Below, piece after piece: positions 28,459-40,584 of a stretch of 64,000 nt of DNA; the first letter of the stretch is position 1; each line of letters begins with the position of its first letter. Below the pieces are notes generated by a model. It had not been told where the DNA came from. It did no database searches and worked only from the letters and a program-made list of their open reading frames with translations. The stretch comes from Odontesthes bonariensis (taxonomy: Eukaryota > Chordata > Actinopteri > Atheriniformes > Atherinopsidae). The position numbers and the translations under genes are program-made. The DNA lies in NCBI RefSeq assembly GCF_027942865.1, contig NC_134519.1, positions 20,556,248-20,620,247 on the forward strand, in the 5' to 3' direction.

Positions 28459-29064
28459 TTAAAGCTGCAGTCTGCAACTCTTTTTCAAGCATAATGCCTG
28501 GAACTGTCCGGGATTCTGAAAGTAGTACATTAAATACCCCAATACAAAAAAAATGAGTTCTCTAGGTCCCCTATATGTCCCGCTAGGTCCCTCCAAAGCC
28601 AGCAGGTTTGTTTACAAAATTGCAGACCGGACCGGTAAAAGGTAACCAATCAGGTCACGAGCTGGGCTCTGCTGCCTGTCAATCACCGATTGTGCACGCG
28701 CGATACAAGGTAGGCTCGTCCCCACGCTTATTTATCTGGACTATTGAACTTCATTACGGGCTAGTCTACTTACTGTGTCTTCCATGATCGCAAATGACAG
28801 GTGAGTTGATGAATGAGGAGTCGTGTAAGCGCATCTGGCGTGCACGTCTACGTGCACGAGTTCTCATGTGTTTTGATGGGGCGGGACAGGAAGTTGAATA
28901 ACTTTTTATTTTTCGGTTAAAAAAAAAGCATTTCTTGCATTTTGCGACTACGGAGGTCACCGTTTTCAACTTCAAGCGTTCTGATAGATCATGTAAACTC
29001 TTAAAATGCCAAAAATTAGGACTTTACGTATGACAACAACAAATCCTGCAGACTGCAGCTTTAA
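28459..29064. mobile_element. TTAA-flanked MITE, 598 bp, perfect 14-bp terminal repeats
   Basis: The ends AGCTGCAGTCTGCA (28463-28476) and TGCAGACTGCAGCT (29047-29060) are exact inverted copies, each bounded by TTAA (28459-28462 and 29061-29064). TTAA target duplication is the mark of piggyBac and some Kolobok-type transposons. There is no transposase ORF, so it would be a non-autonomous element. The interior is richer in CpG and GC than its surroundings (ACGCGCGATAC, GTGCACGTCTACGTGCACGAG). The family name is not certain. Confidence 0.8.
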
Positions 29065-29484
29065 GGGACGAGCTGTTAATGATATATATATAATAACTTA
29101 AAATGTCTTCTTCACTTCTTGACTTGGGGGCAAGTTATTGTAAAGTATTGTAAATCGGTCATTTGTACTCACCCTCAACATGGAAAACAAATGAAGAAAT
29201 GCATATCATGCAGCTTTTAAATTGAAGGCGATCAATGACTTTTCCTGGTAGGCTACTGTCTTTTTTTTTTTTAACCAGCCGTCTTACAGGCACCGTTTGA
29301 AAACAAAGCATTTACGCCACATATTTATGTGTTACCAATGGGTATTTGAGTTAAAACCATCGGTGTTACTGTTTGGCAAAAAAAGCATTTGCAGTATGTA
29401 TTTGTTTATGTCACCATACGCATTCAATTAAAAGTTTAATAAAAATCCTCACGTGTAACATCTTTCTGTATAAATATCTCCTAT

Positions 29485-29615
29485 TACAATGTGGACACCC
29501 GCGGTTTATAATCCGGTGCAGCCTATGCAAGTACAAAATGGATTTTCTTTTTAAAATGAGAGGGTGCTGCTTATATTCAGGTGCGCTCTATAGTCTGGAA
29601 TTTATGATACTTTTG
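29485..29615. repeat. Degenerate DNA-transposon repeat (TATAATCCGGTGCGCC type)
   Basis: Two related segments, GCGGTTTATAATCCGGTGCAGCC and TGCTTATATTCAGGTGCGCTCTATAGTCTGG, resemble a vertebrate MITE whose ends contain CGCCTTATAGTCCGG-like words. Terminal repeats could not be defined. The ORF at 29373-29690 crosses it by chance. Confidence 0.4.
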
Positions 29616-30966
29616 TTGTCTCACATTATCTACCTAAAACTAAAGGAAAAAAAAAAATGTTTTTCCTCTTCAGTTAACAAAAACAGATGAACTGGCTACT
29701 GGAATGATAAGTGATGAGTGATAATTGTTGCTAAGGGAGGCGCTGAAGTTCATCAGCAAATGAGTTAATTGGAACAGACAAGGGGAGTCAAGCAGGAGTC
29801 TGACAGATGAGTTTGTGTCAGCAGCTGTTACAGAGCTCCCTGGGCTGATGTGGTTACCAGTCCTCAGGGTTGGGTCATCTAGTCATGAGATGTTGTGTGA
29901 AGACCTGACCCCAATTCCACCAGCTGACATAACCCAGCACTGCCCAGGCTTTTGATCTTAGAAGTTCTCCAAAGAAAAGCTGAAAAGTGGGAGTTTAAAA
30001 GAGGGACGAGTTAGAGCAAGTAAAGGTCAACCAGTTCCTGCCAACACTGCTGGCTGATGCTTATTTAACAGCATAAGTAGTTAGGGAATGGACTGGATGG
30101 TGTGGATTTTGTGACTTCCTACCATTCAGGGACTTTTGTCTAGATTTTCAACAGGAAAGAATATTAACAGGAAGCGGTGTTACTGCTGTGTTTTTGACCA
30201 ATTACTGCAATGAAAGACTTTTTGCCTTTTCAGGCTGAAAAGCGACTTTTTTGTGAGACATCTATTCTAATTGACAGTAAAAACAAGGTTAATCACCTCT
30301 GACTGAAAGACTGAGACCAGGCTGTGGTCTTCATTGTAAAACAGAAGTTCTCAGCTACTCAGCAAGTGACAATGATAAATAATGTAAGGGACAAGTTGGT
30401 CTTGTGTGGACAATCTTTCAGTCAACACATTTTCAGCCTTGTATAAGGCAAGTAAAATGCAAACACAGGAAAAGATTGAAGGCATGACTGCAGACATCCT
30501 AAAGCACTGACACTAAGGAAATTGCTTTAGCTTTGTAAACCAGCACCTGGAGTTACCCTTCTCCTCGTCCTTTTTTGGTCAAGAAAGATTTGTTTTCAAA
30601 GCGTGCAGACTACACTTCCTAGAACATTGGTGGTCCTGTAACTAAGTGTAATCACAGATGTCTCAACCCCCCCCTCCCAAAACCCCAAAAATAATTCCTC
30701 TCTCTTTGTCTTCACTAAAATTTACTGGTTTTATTTCAATTTCTCATCACCTCAGAGTGTTGCTCTGTTCTTTTACTTTAAAATGAATTAACACATCTAA
30801 ATATAAAGACGAGGCAGTTCATGATTTGGCTTTTCCAAAGTTCACATCTTAAAGAGTCACTGTCTTAAATAATAGATAGGATGAGAAAGAAAATATTAAG
30901 TAGTTTTTGGTCCACATACCAAAAGAGAAAAATTTATTAATACGCTGTTATTCATACGTTGTGGGT

Positions 30967-31370
30967 AAAAAATGGAAAAAAAACATCTTTATTTTTAAAG
31001 ATGTTTTTTCCATTTTTTAAACCCACTTAATCCAATTCAGGATCGCAGGGGGGTTGCTGGAGCCTATGCCACCTGCAATCGAGCAAGAGACGGGGTAGAA
31101 CCCGGACAGGTTGCCAGTCCATCTCAGGGCCAACACAGAGACACAACAACCATGCCTGCTCACAGATACTCCAGGGGTCAATTTGGAATCACCAGTTGAC
31201 TAAACATATTTGCTTTTTGGACTGTGGGAGGAAGCCAGAATACCCTAAAAGGATCCATGCCTGCATGGAGAGAAAATGCAAACTCCACACAGAAAGGCTC
31301 CAGCCGAGATTCAAACCAGGAATCTCCTTGCTATGAAGCAGTAGTGCTAACCACCACACAACAGCCCACA
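30967..31370 (-). repeat. tRNA-like SINE-type repeat with an adjoining A/T hairpin
   Basis: A widespread fish repeat. Read on the minus strand from 31370 it begins GTGTGGTGGTTAGCACTA (an A-box-like segment), then TGGTTTGAATCTCGGC (B-box-like, GGTTCGANTCC consensus), then TCTGTGTGGAGTTTGCATTT and a TCCTCCCACAGTCC block. Its far end (31021-31140) has the GTCGGGGTAGAACCCGGACAGG-like blocks typical of the same repeat. Directly next to it, 30967-31018 folds into a hairpin with 22-24-bp arms and a 6-base loop. Polymerase III promoter function is inferred; the family name is uncertain. Confidence 0.65.
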
Positions 31371-33374
31371 ATTGGCTATTCAATTGAAATCATTCATTAA
31401 GTTTTACACAAGATTTTCAAGTTGGAAGAAAGGTTGTCTTTTTTTCTCATCTCCAGGTAGTGCTCAAATTTGTACTCACACGAGCAGTAAGTTAGGTATA
31501 AAAATGTACTTTCCATTGTAAGATGCAAGCAGGCATGATGGTGTTGTTTTGACCCTGTGAGTGTGTCTGCTTAGTTCATCATGAAACATGATATTAAAAA
31601 AACTCTAGAAGAAGAGGGAAGCATGTTCTGCTGTAGTTGGGCCTGAAAACGTTCAATCACTGTCATCTGTCATGGCACTCTGATCCGGTGTGTGTATGCG
31701 TTCAATAGCAGTAATGTAGTTCCCACTGGAGTAGTAGGGTGTTGGTGATCAGAAATTGTCAGACTCTTAAATACATACGATTTCCAAATTTTAATTTTAG
31801 ATGAATAACGGGGATTTCACATGTCAGAAAACTGAGGTTTTATCCTACGAAATGTGCTCCTGCTAACACCAGCGTCGTAAAAAAAATAACCACAAAGAGC
31901 GTTGGGAATGCTTTGACAAGTGTTTATGTGTCTGTGGATGTCAAATTTAGTCAGCCAGTTAACAATGAAATTGTATAATCGGGAAACTCTGCAGGTGTGA
32001 AGTTGAGATCTAAACAAGGTTCCAAAATGGGTATTATACCCATAGGCCCCTCTGATTTTACACCTCTGTCCCACATTCTTTTGTATTGTGTAGTGTCTTT
32101 ACAACTGTACTCATGTAAGGTCTGTATCAGCTAATCAAAACATAGAGTACAATTTTCTCAGAAGGGTTTGGTGAAGGAAATCAGTAGGTGGTGTGGCTGA
32201 TGTAATCCCATCCTAAGATGGCCTGTAGTTATGTCTTTTATCACCCTCAGATGTGTCTCATAAGCTGCATACATGCCATAAAGTTGAAAAGTCAGCCTCT
32301 GACTCCTGGGGGAATTCTAGGCATTCCTGAGTTATGGAAACCAGGGACCTCAGAGTCATTTAGGTCAAAGCCTCCTGCTAAATGAGCTGTATCTGAACAG
32401 TGCTTTCTAAGAGAAGGATCTCACACGCTAACGTGTCAGTGAAAGGTAACGTAACAGCTACGGCTGTTAATTGACTGCCGAGCTCAGTCAGTGCATCAGA
32501 CTGAGGGGGGGATTCTCCCAAATGTGTGATTTTGTGTATCAGTCTGTAGACACGCTTCAACACATCATAAAGACAATCACTGAGGAGCTCAACTCCATCA
32601 GTATTTGTTTCAGCAGTGCATTTAGTAGTAAGATGCTTGTGAGTCTTGAATATGTTTCTATGTTATGTTGCTGATTTTGCTGTCTTTCTTGTTTTCCAAA
32701 AGGTACAATTGCTCACTGTGAAAATGTACTTTTACTGCTGCACATATTTTCTGTGATCAAAAGTCCATCCTGAAAGGTTTACCTTGTCAGTGATTTATTA
32801 TAGCAATTTTAAATACTGTAGCATATGCTTGGTTCTTTTCATTTGGCAAAAAAAAAAAAAAAACGTTTGCCAGAGACTGCGGAACAGAAAAAAAAGGTCA
32901 GTTTGAAGGCTTGAAAACTGCGGCTCCGCTTGTGACATTTACGACATCTTGAGAAGACAGCTATTTAATTTACTCAGCCAGCGACATACAGGAAATGTCT
33001 CACTGTAACATTTTTTTCCTCCCTTCACCACATAGTGTATTCAATCCATTAAAGTTTAATAGAAATTCAGGAAGTTCTGAAAATCAACTGTAATAAGTTT
33101 ACCACATTTGTGCAGGCTGGACTTGACGAGATAGGTTCTTGACAGTGAATTGCTGCAGCGTGTTTTGTTCGGACTTAAAACAGGCCCACATGGCTCCACA
33201 TTACGTTAAATGTTAAATTTAGCTTTGAAATAATGAAAACACATTCTATCATCTCCAATATGCAGTCTTTTTTTTTATTTTATTTTCATGATTAATATTT
33301 TATATATATTATAGTATTATATTTATATAGTTTCTAATTTATTATTTTTATTTTTGAATTTTAATCTTTTTTTT

Positions 33375-33435
33375 TAATTTCACCCACTGGGGGATGAATA
33401 AAGCATTTTTCTATTTCTATTTTTGTTTCTATTGT
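33375..33435 (+). repeat. LINE 3' tail with TTTCTA repeats
   Basis: TTTCACCCACTGGGGGATGAATAAAGCATTTTTC followed by degenerate TATTTCTATTTTTG repeats. It is the same class of CR1/L2-like 3' end as at 3165-3232, older by its sequence decay. No coding remnant is seen upstream in the A/T-rich stretch 33250-33375. Confidence 0.65.
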
Positions 33436-33628
33436 GTTGAAACTTTTCACCTTTTCTTGCTGTTTTATTCTTTTGGGGAATAAAAATGCATTTTTTTATT
33501 GAAAACGAAAAAAGCTTTTCCACATACTGGAGGATTCCTTTGATGGAAAACTTGTAATAGTCTAATCTAAGTTACAATAACACAGTTTGAAAAGATTTTC
33601 TTTTTTTTTTTAAAGCATCAAATGTGTG

Positions 33629-34222
33629 TTAACCTTCGTCTTGTGTTAGGGTCGCCACCGACCCGTTTTTAGGTTTTAAATGCATAAAATAACCATATAA
33701 ATTTGTTTATTGCATCAAGGCTTTATGACTTTGTCAGGAACCTCTATTTCAACAAGATAAAACAAAAAAAAATTGTTTTCACTAAATTATGAAATGCTCT
33801 AGTTGAAATTAAGACCTTTGTGTTGTTAGGGTCGGTTTCGACCCAGTTATAAAAATAAGATTATAAAGCAATAATTAGAGCCAAAACTGAAATCACAAGT
33901 TCACTGTCAGCCAACACACCCCTCTCCCAATCATGTGAGCTTTAGGGGATTCTCATTTTGCCTTGTTTTAGGGTAGGATTTTTTTTTAATTTAAATTGAG
34001 GGGTATACTGACAAAAACAAGGCCCAGGGGCCCACACCAAAAATATTAAAACCAATATTTTTATGGATAAGGAAGCCTAACAAGGTAACCAAGAGATGAG
34101 AAACAAATTGGATGATAGATCATTGTTTTTAGTGTATTTTACAACTAAATTAAAACACGGGTCAAAACCAACCCGTTAACATAAGGGATGGTAACAGGGA
34201 ACTAACACAAGACGAAGGTTAA
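33629..34222. mobile_element. TTAA-flanked piggyBac-like MITE, 17-bp perfect terminal repeats, GGGTCG hairpins
   Basis: CCTTCGTCTTGTGTTAG (33633-33649) and its exact reverse complement (34202-34218) are bounded by TTAA at 33629-33632 and 34219-34222. Inside are two short hairpins with identical arms: GGGTCG-CCAC-CGACCC at 33649-33664 and GGGTCG-GTTT-CGACCC at 33829-33844, plus several GGGTC/ACCCG fragments near 34165-34175. No ORF of note. TTAACC ends and TTAA duplication point to a non-autonomous piggyBac-type element. Confidence 0.82.
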
Positions 34223-36090
34223 GATATGATGTAAGTGATATTATCTGAGTCATGAACATGTAGACAAATATGAAGACGTTTGCCTGACTTTTAAATTATG
34301 ACCTGTCGATGTTATTCTTAATAAAGTCAGAATCATGACTGCAACAGTGTTGGTGATCGACTGCCCTTCAGTTTTCCAGTTACAGTCACTTATGATATTG
34401 AGCTATGGAACAGAAATATAAGGAACAATTTTGTTTTGGCAGCTGGCTGTGACTTGTGTCAAATATTTGAACCACAAAAGGAATATGTGCTGAAATGTGA
34501 TGCTGTACTCTAACCGAGGCCTTGAACAGTCCCAACTGAGATTACATTCTCTCCATGATGCCAAAGTTAAGATATATTGTTTTATTTATATGTATTTCAC
34601 TGCTATTTTTGCTGCTGCAGGCTGATTTAATGGGCTGTGTATGATTTATGTTGACAAGTTCACACGTTGCACACGGTCAGGTCAGAAGTGTGACAACCCA
34701 CCCACAAAGAAAGGCTACACTTTGTTTGTTGTTTACAAGCTGAATGTTGGCCATTAACATGTCATTCAGGTGGAGGGTATAGTCATTTTAAACCATGAAT
34801 TTGAACTAGCTTCAATGCGAATGCATGTGTGTGTGTGTTCACCCCATCTTTTTTACATTTTATCAGCAAACACTCACACAGATAAGAAAGCTCAGAGATG
34901 CTAGCAACACATTAACTACTTCCTCATCTTCAAACACTCTTATTCCCACCAGGACAAAAACATGCAGACATTTGTTCTTGTCACTTTTCATCCCTGTGTG
35001 GTATTGAGTAAATGAGACTGACATTTGATCAGCAAGAAGCTCCTTATTTGCGTTAAACAAAGTGTTCAGGGTGGAATGAAAGAATCTATGAACCACAATT
35101 ACATAAGTCATTAGTGCTTAATTTTAGAGAGGTAAGCTGGCTCCCTGGAATGTAATAGCAGAGGTTTCTTTTGGTTTCTATGAGAGGCATTGATGGTGCA
35201 GGCCTTCAGCTTCTGAAGTTATGCTGTAAGGAGTTTACACTTAGAGTGTTTTGCTCCCTGATCTGATTTTTGTACAAACAATCTAGTTCCATTCATCATT
35301 AGTTCGTGACACACTTTGATTCTATTTCTGTGTATGGAAAACTGCATAGCACTCTGTGGGCAAATCCTCATGACAACGAAAACTGGGAATCTTCTGTTTG
35401 CTTCAGCCTCGGTTACTTTGTGTCACTGCACTGACCGTGCCCACTTAACTGCTGTCAGTTTTATAGATGTCTCTCTGAGTAATCTCCAATTATCTCGGGA
35501 CACATCAGTTTAACATAGCATGGCTTTCCCAAATAGCCTAGGTCTCTGTCATGATCTGGCCAAAGGCACTGATTTTTGTGTAATGTAGTTGAGCAGCATG
35601 ATTATCATGCATGTGATGGCTCAACTATGAATGCTCTGTATTGCATGTGCCACATTTGACTGATGTGCAGAGAGCCTCACTGTTACAGCATCAGAGGAAC
35701 TGTTCATTGGAACCAAGCTGTTAGAGGTCCAACTGAAGAATGCTTGAACCCCTGCAGCAGAGAGGTAATTCTAACACAAACCTTAATTCCTGCTTGCAGA
35801 AGCTAGCTGCCTGACATTTATCCTAAATTTCAGAAATTCTAGAAGGCCACCTCTCAGAACTTTTCCTGCCGTTGACGTCTCTATGTTAGGAAGGTAAACG
35901 AGATCACATAGAGAATGATTTTGCCTTCCTGGAACAGCCACCTCAGGGGTTTGAACTAAGGGCTGAAACCATCTGAGGACCAAAAAGCACTTTAACTATG
36001 ATAAACTGCTGCTGTCAAATGACGATGCTCTATTTTCCAAATCTCTAAAACTTGACAGAAACATTTTGTCCAGGTTGAAACCAAATCCGG

Positions 36091-36991
36091 TACTCTGCAA
36101 AAGGCTTGAGCCACCCCTCATTTCTTCATTTCACTGCCAAGAAAATGAGAAACTGGTGCAGTGCAGTTACTGAAACATGTTAAAACATACATGGGAATAC
36201 AGTATATAAGGCGAAAACAGAGCTTGAAAGTCAATTTTTGCTATGAACACCTTTATTGTTCAACACAGCCTGAACCCTCTTAGACTAGCTTTCTTGCAAC
36301 TTTTTTAAGTAGCCTTCAGGAATAGTTCTCCAGACTTCTTGAGTAACATTTCAAAGCTCTTCTTTGGATGTTGTCGGTCTTTAGTTTCGCTCTCTGTCCA
36401 AATGATCCCACACTGCTTCAGTAATGTTGAGGTCCAGGCTTTGTGAAGATTCATCACTGAATAAGACCTGCTGCCACCGATTATCAGTCCAGTCCTTGTG
36501 TTATTCAACATACCGCAGACTCTCCTCCTTGTTTTTACTTCCTCAAGAACGGGCCATTAAGACAATTTCTGATGAGGCTTCAGTGAACGGTAGATGGATC
36601 AACTGAAGGTCCAAATGCCAGATTTTTTATTTTTTTATTTTTTTTTTTACCTATTTCCCTAATGATATCCCTTTTGGATAATGTTAATCTGTGGATTGTT
36701 TTTTAGGCCTGCCTCTTCTTTTGTCTTCCGAAGTGCCTGAAGATACCTTTGAAAATTGGTCATTTTTAGCAATAGGAGACAACTGCTAAATTATCTGCTA
36801 TTTGTTGTCACATCACTGGTCATCACTTCAGTTAGGTACCTTTTTTTTAATGCATGAAAGAAAAAAAAAAAAGAAAAGAAAGCCTGGAGGACTATTACTC
36901 AACACCACTTTGACATATTACAAGAAAGTCTGGCTCTTTGTATCAAAGTAAAGAAATAAGGGTTGGCTCAAGCCTTTAGCAATATACTGTA
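36091..36991 (-). mobile_element. Internally deleted Tc1-like transposon with both terminal repeats
   Basis: Imperfect terminal inverted repeats bound a 0.9-kb element: left TACTCTGCAAAAGGCTTGAG at 36091, and right, read on the minus strand, TTGCTAAAGGCTTGAGCC from about 36986. The shared core is AAAGGCTTGAGCC(A/C)CCC. Ends of the type CAGTACTGTGCAAAAG...CTTGAGCC are common in fish Tc1 elements. On the minus strand, 36440-36370 reads SLDLNITEAVWDHLDRERN, the third catalytic block (SPDLNPIE class) with its Glu kept. Around 36310-36240 it reads EGYLKKLQES*SKRVQAVLNNKG, the transposase C-terminus with a stop codon and a frameshift. The N-terminal half is missing. A TA flank fits the Tc1 target site. 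Confidence 0.78.
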
Positions 36992-38118
36992 TTTTTATAA
37001 TCATAGTGATTTCAAGAAGAACATTCATATACTTACCAGAGGTTAGTATGTATTCAGTGAGAGCTTTACAAATAGAGTTATTTGTACGTTACAGTAGCGT
37101 GCTTACTTTTCTGTCATTTTGCAATTATATTCATTGTTTAGATCCCTGTGCTGTTTTCCCAGCCTGTTTCATAATGCTGCTCTTTATAGCAAAACTTGCA
37201 CCTGCACTTTGTCATGTGTTAATATTTATCCAAGAACGCGTCCCCTACAGGCTCTAAAATAACGAGGGTTAAACCAAAGAATCAGCTTCTTTTGTTTGTT
37301 GGTTTGTTTTTTTTCTCTATAAAAACTTTAAGGACAGCACCCTGCTGAATCACACACTGAAAGCAGATATGAGCACTTTCTTAAAAGACAAGGGCTTCAT
37401 TGTTAGGTGTTTTTTGGGGGGGCAAAAGATGGGTCTGGATTTCAAAGGATTTGAAAGTAGGATTTCAGGTAGACATAAGGTTTCTATTCAGTATGGGGAT
37501 TGGAGAATGTTCCTAGTGGCTGGTGAGAGGTTTTACAATAAGTTAAAGATCATAAAGAAATGACTACACTGTCACCTACTGGCCGTTAAGTATTACCACA
37601 AGGATCTGAAACATCATGCTCATACAAATTAATCTGTATGTTAAAGGGTATTTACAAAAAGGATTATCCAACACCAGAAAATCCAACCTCTAGTAAAAGC
37701 AGTATAATTACAGCCTTTTTGACAAGTTTTATCATATCACACCACTTTAAGCATTGCAATGTACCATTTAAACGTATTTGTCCAATGAACCCCACTGAAA
37801 AGTGAAAAATTGTGCACAATTGATATCCTGCAGATAACAGCTTAGTTTTACACTGTAGAAAAAAGATGACAGGTAACGCTATTCAACAGAACAAATTAGA
37901 CTTTACGTCCTACTCTTGAAAAAATAAAAAAAAATAAAATGTGAATGGGAGCTTTGAATAAAAAAAAATTACTGAAAGTTTATAGATGGATGGGACACGC
38001 CTGAACCATAGAACACTGACCAATTTCCAGGTTTACCACTGTTTAGCATTTCATACTCCTGGTCGACAGGTGGCGATATACTCACCTCTATCCTCCCTTG
38101 GTGGTTTTGCACAACAGC

Positions 38119-38136
38119 TCATCCATCATGGCGGTC
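38119..38136 (+). promoter_or_regulatory. YY1-like site over the mrps14 start codon
   Basis: The sequence CATCATGGCGG contains the ATGGCGG core of the YY1 motif and overlaps the initiator ATG. YY1 sites at this position are common in vertebrate ribosomal and mitochondrial genes. No TATA box is seen just upstream. The role is inferred from the motif alone. Confidence 0.3.
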
Positions 38137-39373
38137 CACAGAATAGCATGTTTGGGGTTAAATACCCTTTATTCCACCGTCTGTGCACCACAGCAGGTAA
38201 CATTAATAATGTAACTTTATGTGTTTGGGTTTTTGCACCGCATTTCTTTAGATGTAAGGCACATTATTTGACTTGAAAATAAAGAACGTAGCAGTGACAG
38301 TGTTTGTAGACGTACTTAGCTCTCTGGCTAATGCTAGTTGTCAAAGGTAGTGGTAACACTATGATGTAATATTGTTCCAAAACAAACTATAAATGCTCGT
38401 GTCTCTATGTTGTGGTGAGTTAGCTGTAAGTGGCATTTTTCTTTTTTTTCTTTGTTTTCTTCTTAATTAAATCTTAAATCATGTTTGAGGCTCCCGACGT
38501 CTAAATGTCATCGACCGAACGAGATGTCCTCAAAGCATACGAATATGTTTTCATGTTCGTTAGTGAACTGAGTCTTCATGACCTGAAATGACATGATGAG
38601 ACTTTTGATGTTTTTTCTCTAATGGGGCCTCAAAATTGAAATTTTCGTCTGAATTGTATATCTAATATATTACTTTCATAATTGTTCTCAGATCTAGCTG
38701 TATCATCATAATTTTTGCCCAAAGGACAGATGTGCACATTATGAATATATTGATATTGGCTGTCATACAAGGGCATTCAGAGCCGCCTGTAATGTTTGGC
38801 TGAAATTTAGGGGGAATGTCAGTTTGTTCACTCTTTCTACGTGGGACATGTAATTAACATGCATGGTTGCATGTACACGGTTTGCAGGCACTGAGGAGTT
38901 GCTGGGGAGCAGCAGAGCAGGTTAGAGGTTACTATGTTGACTGGAGGATGCTGAGGGATGTCAAGAGAAGACAGATGGCCTTTGACTATGCTGATGAAAG
39001 GTTACGGATTAACGCACTGAGGAAGAATATCATCCTACCGAAAGAGCTTCAGGTAGAGTTTCTGTTAAAGTTACACTTAGTCTGAATGCATTTCCTCATT
39101 GATATCATGAAAACATTCATGTGCCACATTTTTTTTTTTTAAATAAACACTAACCCACAACTTCTGAAACGTTTTGAAAAAATTTTGCAGGAGGTAGCAG
39201 ACAAAGAGATTGCAACACTGCCCAGAGACAGTTGCCCTGTGAGGATACGCAACAGGTGTGTGTTGACTTCCCGCCCTCGGGGAGTGAAGAGGAGGTGGCG
39301 ACTGAGTCGTATCGTCTTCCGTCATCTTGCTGACCACAATCAGATGTCTGGGATCCTACGGGCAAGGTGGTGA
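38128..39373 (+). CDS. mrps14: Mitochondrial ribosomal protein S14 (uS14m)
   Basis: Component of the mitochondrial small ribosomal subunit head. Three exons: 38128-38196 (23 codons, [19 protein letters not shown]...), 38888-39052 (55 codons) and 39191-39373 (60 codons plus TGA), giving 138 aa against 128 in human. All introns are phase 0 with GT-AG ends. Exon 2 contains [15 protein letters not shown] and [13 protein letters not shown]. Exon 3 contains the uS14 signature ([34 protein letters not shown]) and ends in RARW, like mammalian MRPS14. The first exon is below the usual ORF length cut-off but joins in frame and starts at ATGGCGG. The N-terminus is basic/hydrophobic, as expected for import. 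It lies upstream of cacybp on the same strand, as a mammalian neighbour does. Confidence 0.96.
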
Positions 39374-39501
39374 CCGTGGCTTTGTTGGACTTTGCAGTCA
39401 GATTGAATAATGAAAAATGGGCTGTTTCAGTGGTCATAAGCATGAGTTCAGAACATCAGCCTTTCAGACTTCTGTATGTGTTATTTTTGCTGCACACAGT
39501 A

Positions 39502-39600
39502 AATAAAGAACAGAAATGTAAACGTTCATGTTAGTGAAGAAAAATGTATGTCCATTGAACATACTGTGCACAAAGATTAATAAATATTGTTGTATATTAC
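39502..39600 (+). terminator. mrps14: mrps14 polyadenylation signals
   Basis: Two AATAAA hexamers follow the stop codon, at 39502-39507 and 39579-39584. The second is followed by a T/GT-rich stretch (TTGTTGTATATTACTG), so cleavage is expected near 39600 and the 3'UTR is about 130-230 bases. Confidence 0.6.
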
Positions 39601-40584
39601 TGTCATTGTAAGTGTCTCAATTTATTGAAAAATGTCCTTGGAGACGGCAGTGTTTGTATGGTGTTAGTGTAGATATTATCAAGGGAAAGCATATTTTCTT
39701 CCAACCTCATTTTGTCACCTTGTAAAAATCACTGACTGACCCAGGAGCCGCCTGAAATGAAATCCACGTGTCATGCAATATTTCAGTTAGAAATATTGAA
39801 CCCTCACTAAACCCATAAACGAAAAAGCGTTCTATTTGCTTTACTTTCACTTATACTGTGCGACTGGTTCAAAAGCATCTCAGTTCAGTAAAAACAAATT
39901 TGTTCAAAATGTGGCACAACCCACCGACTCTAAAAAGTCTCATCTGTTGAGTGATAACAAACTGAAACGTTTAGAAAAACACAAACAAAGTTGAGGAGTT
40001 GTAGATGTTTTTTTTTTTTTAAATTACAACCATTTTTGCTCACTCCATATGGCATCAGTGGGATATTTCTGACAGCAGAATGGCATTCATTCACGCCACC
40101 ATAAAATACACAACAGAAAGATGGGTAATGTAGTTGTTCCCGTGAGCTTGAACACATCTTATTTACAGGTATTTTGGGTGTCATTACTCTGTCATTTAAA
40201 GCATTTATCAGTAGTTAATGCTTACACCAGGCTTCTTACTATCCTCACGCTTGATTGTTCAGCTCATTTGTACTTACCTTTGTCTTTATGTGTCTGTTTA
40301 AAAAAAAAAAAGAAGTAGTATGACTTTTTTTTACTTAAAGATGTTAACACTCATGGCTGTTGAGTGGCAGTACTGTACTGCACAAACATATAATACTTGC
40401 TTACCAACAGCCAAAGGAAGAAGTGCTGTTGTCAGCAATTCCACCTTGGATCCTATAATAAAACAGAAGTACAGAGTATTATTAACAGTAGAGTTGAGGA
40501 AAGATGGCAATAAGCAATGGGAGGAAGCGAGAAAAGGATGATGGCTTTATAGAAGTCAAAGGAAAGTGTGAGAAGTGAGGTAAA

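Larger units (their letters stand above)
12562..38127. other. 25.6-kb intergenic desert between tnn and mrps14
   Basis: No coding gene could be supported. It contains the two Tc1 remnants, both TTAA MITEs, the SINE-like repeat, a LINE tail and microsatellites listed separately. The longest unexplained ORF (13221-13694, 157 codons) shows no motif. tnn regulatory DNA and its first non-coding exon are the most likely functional content. Confidence 0.6.

Noticed and set aside
31189..31383. 64-codon minus-strand ORF
   Set aside because: It is a read-through of the tRNA-like interspersed repeat, a common source of false ORFs in fish genomes.
37986..38276. 96-codon ORF over mrps14 exon 1
   Set aside because: Different frame from the exon 1 reading that joins exon 2 in phase (ATG 38128, donor after 38196).
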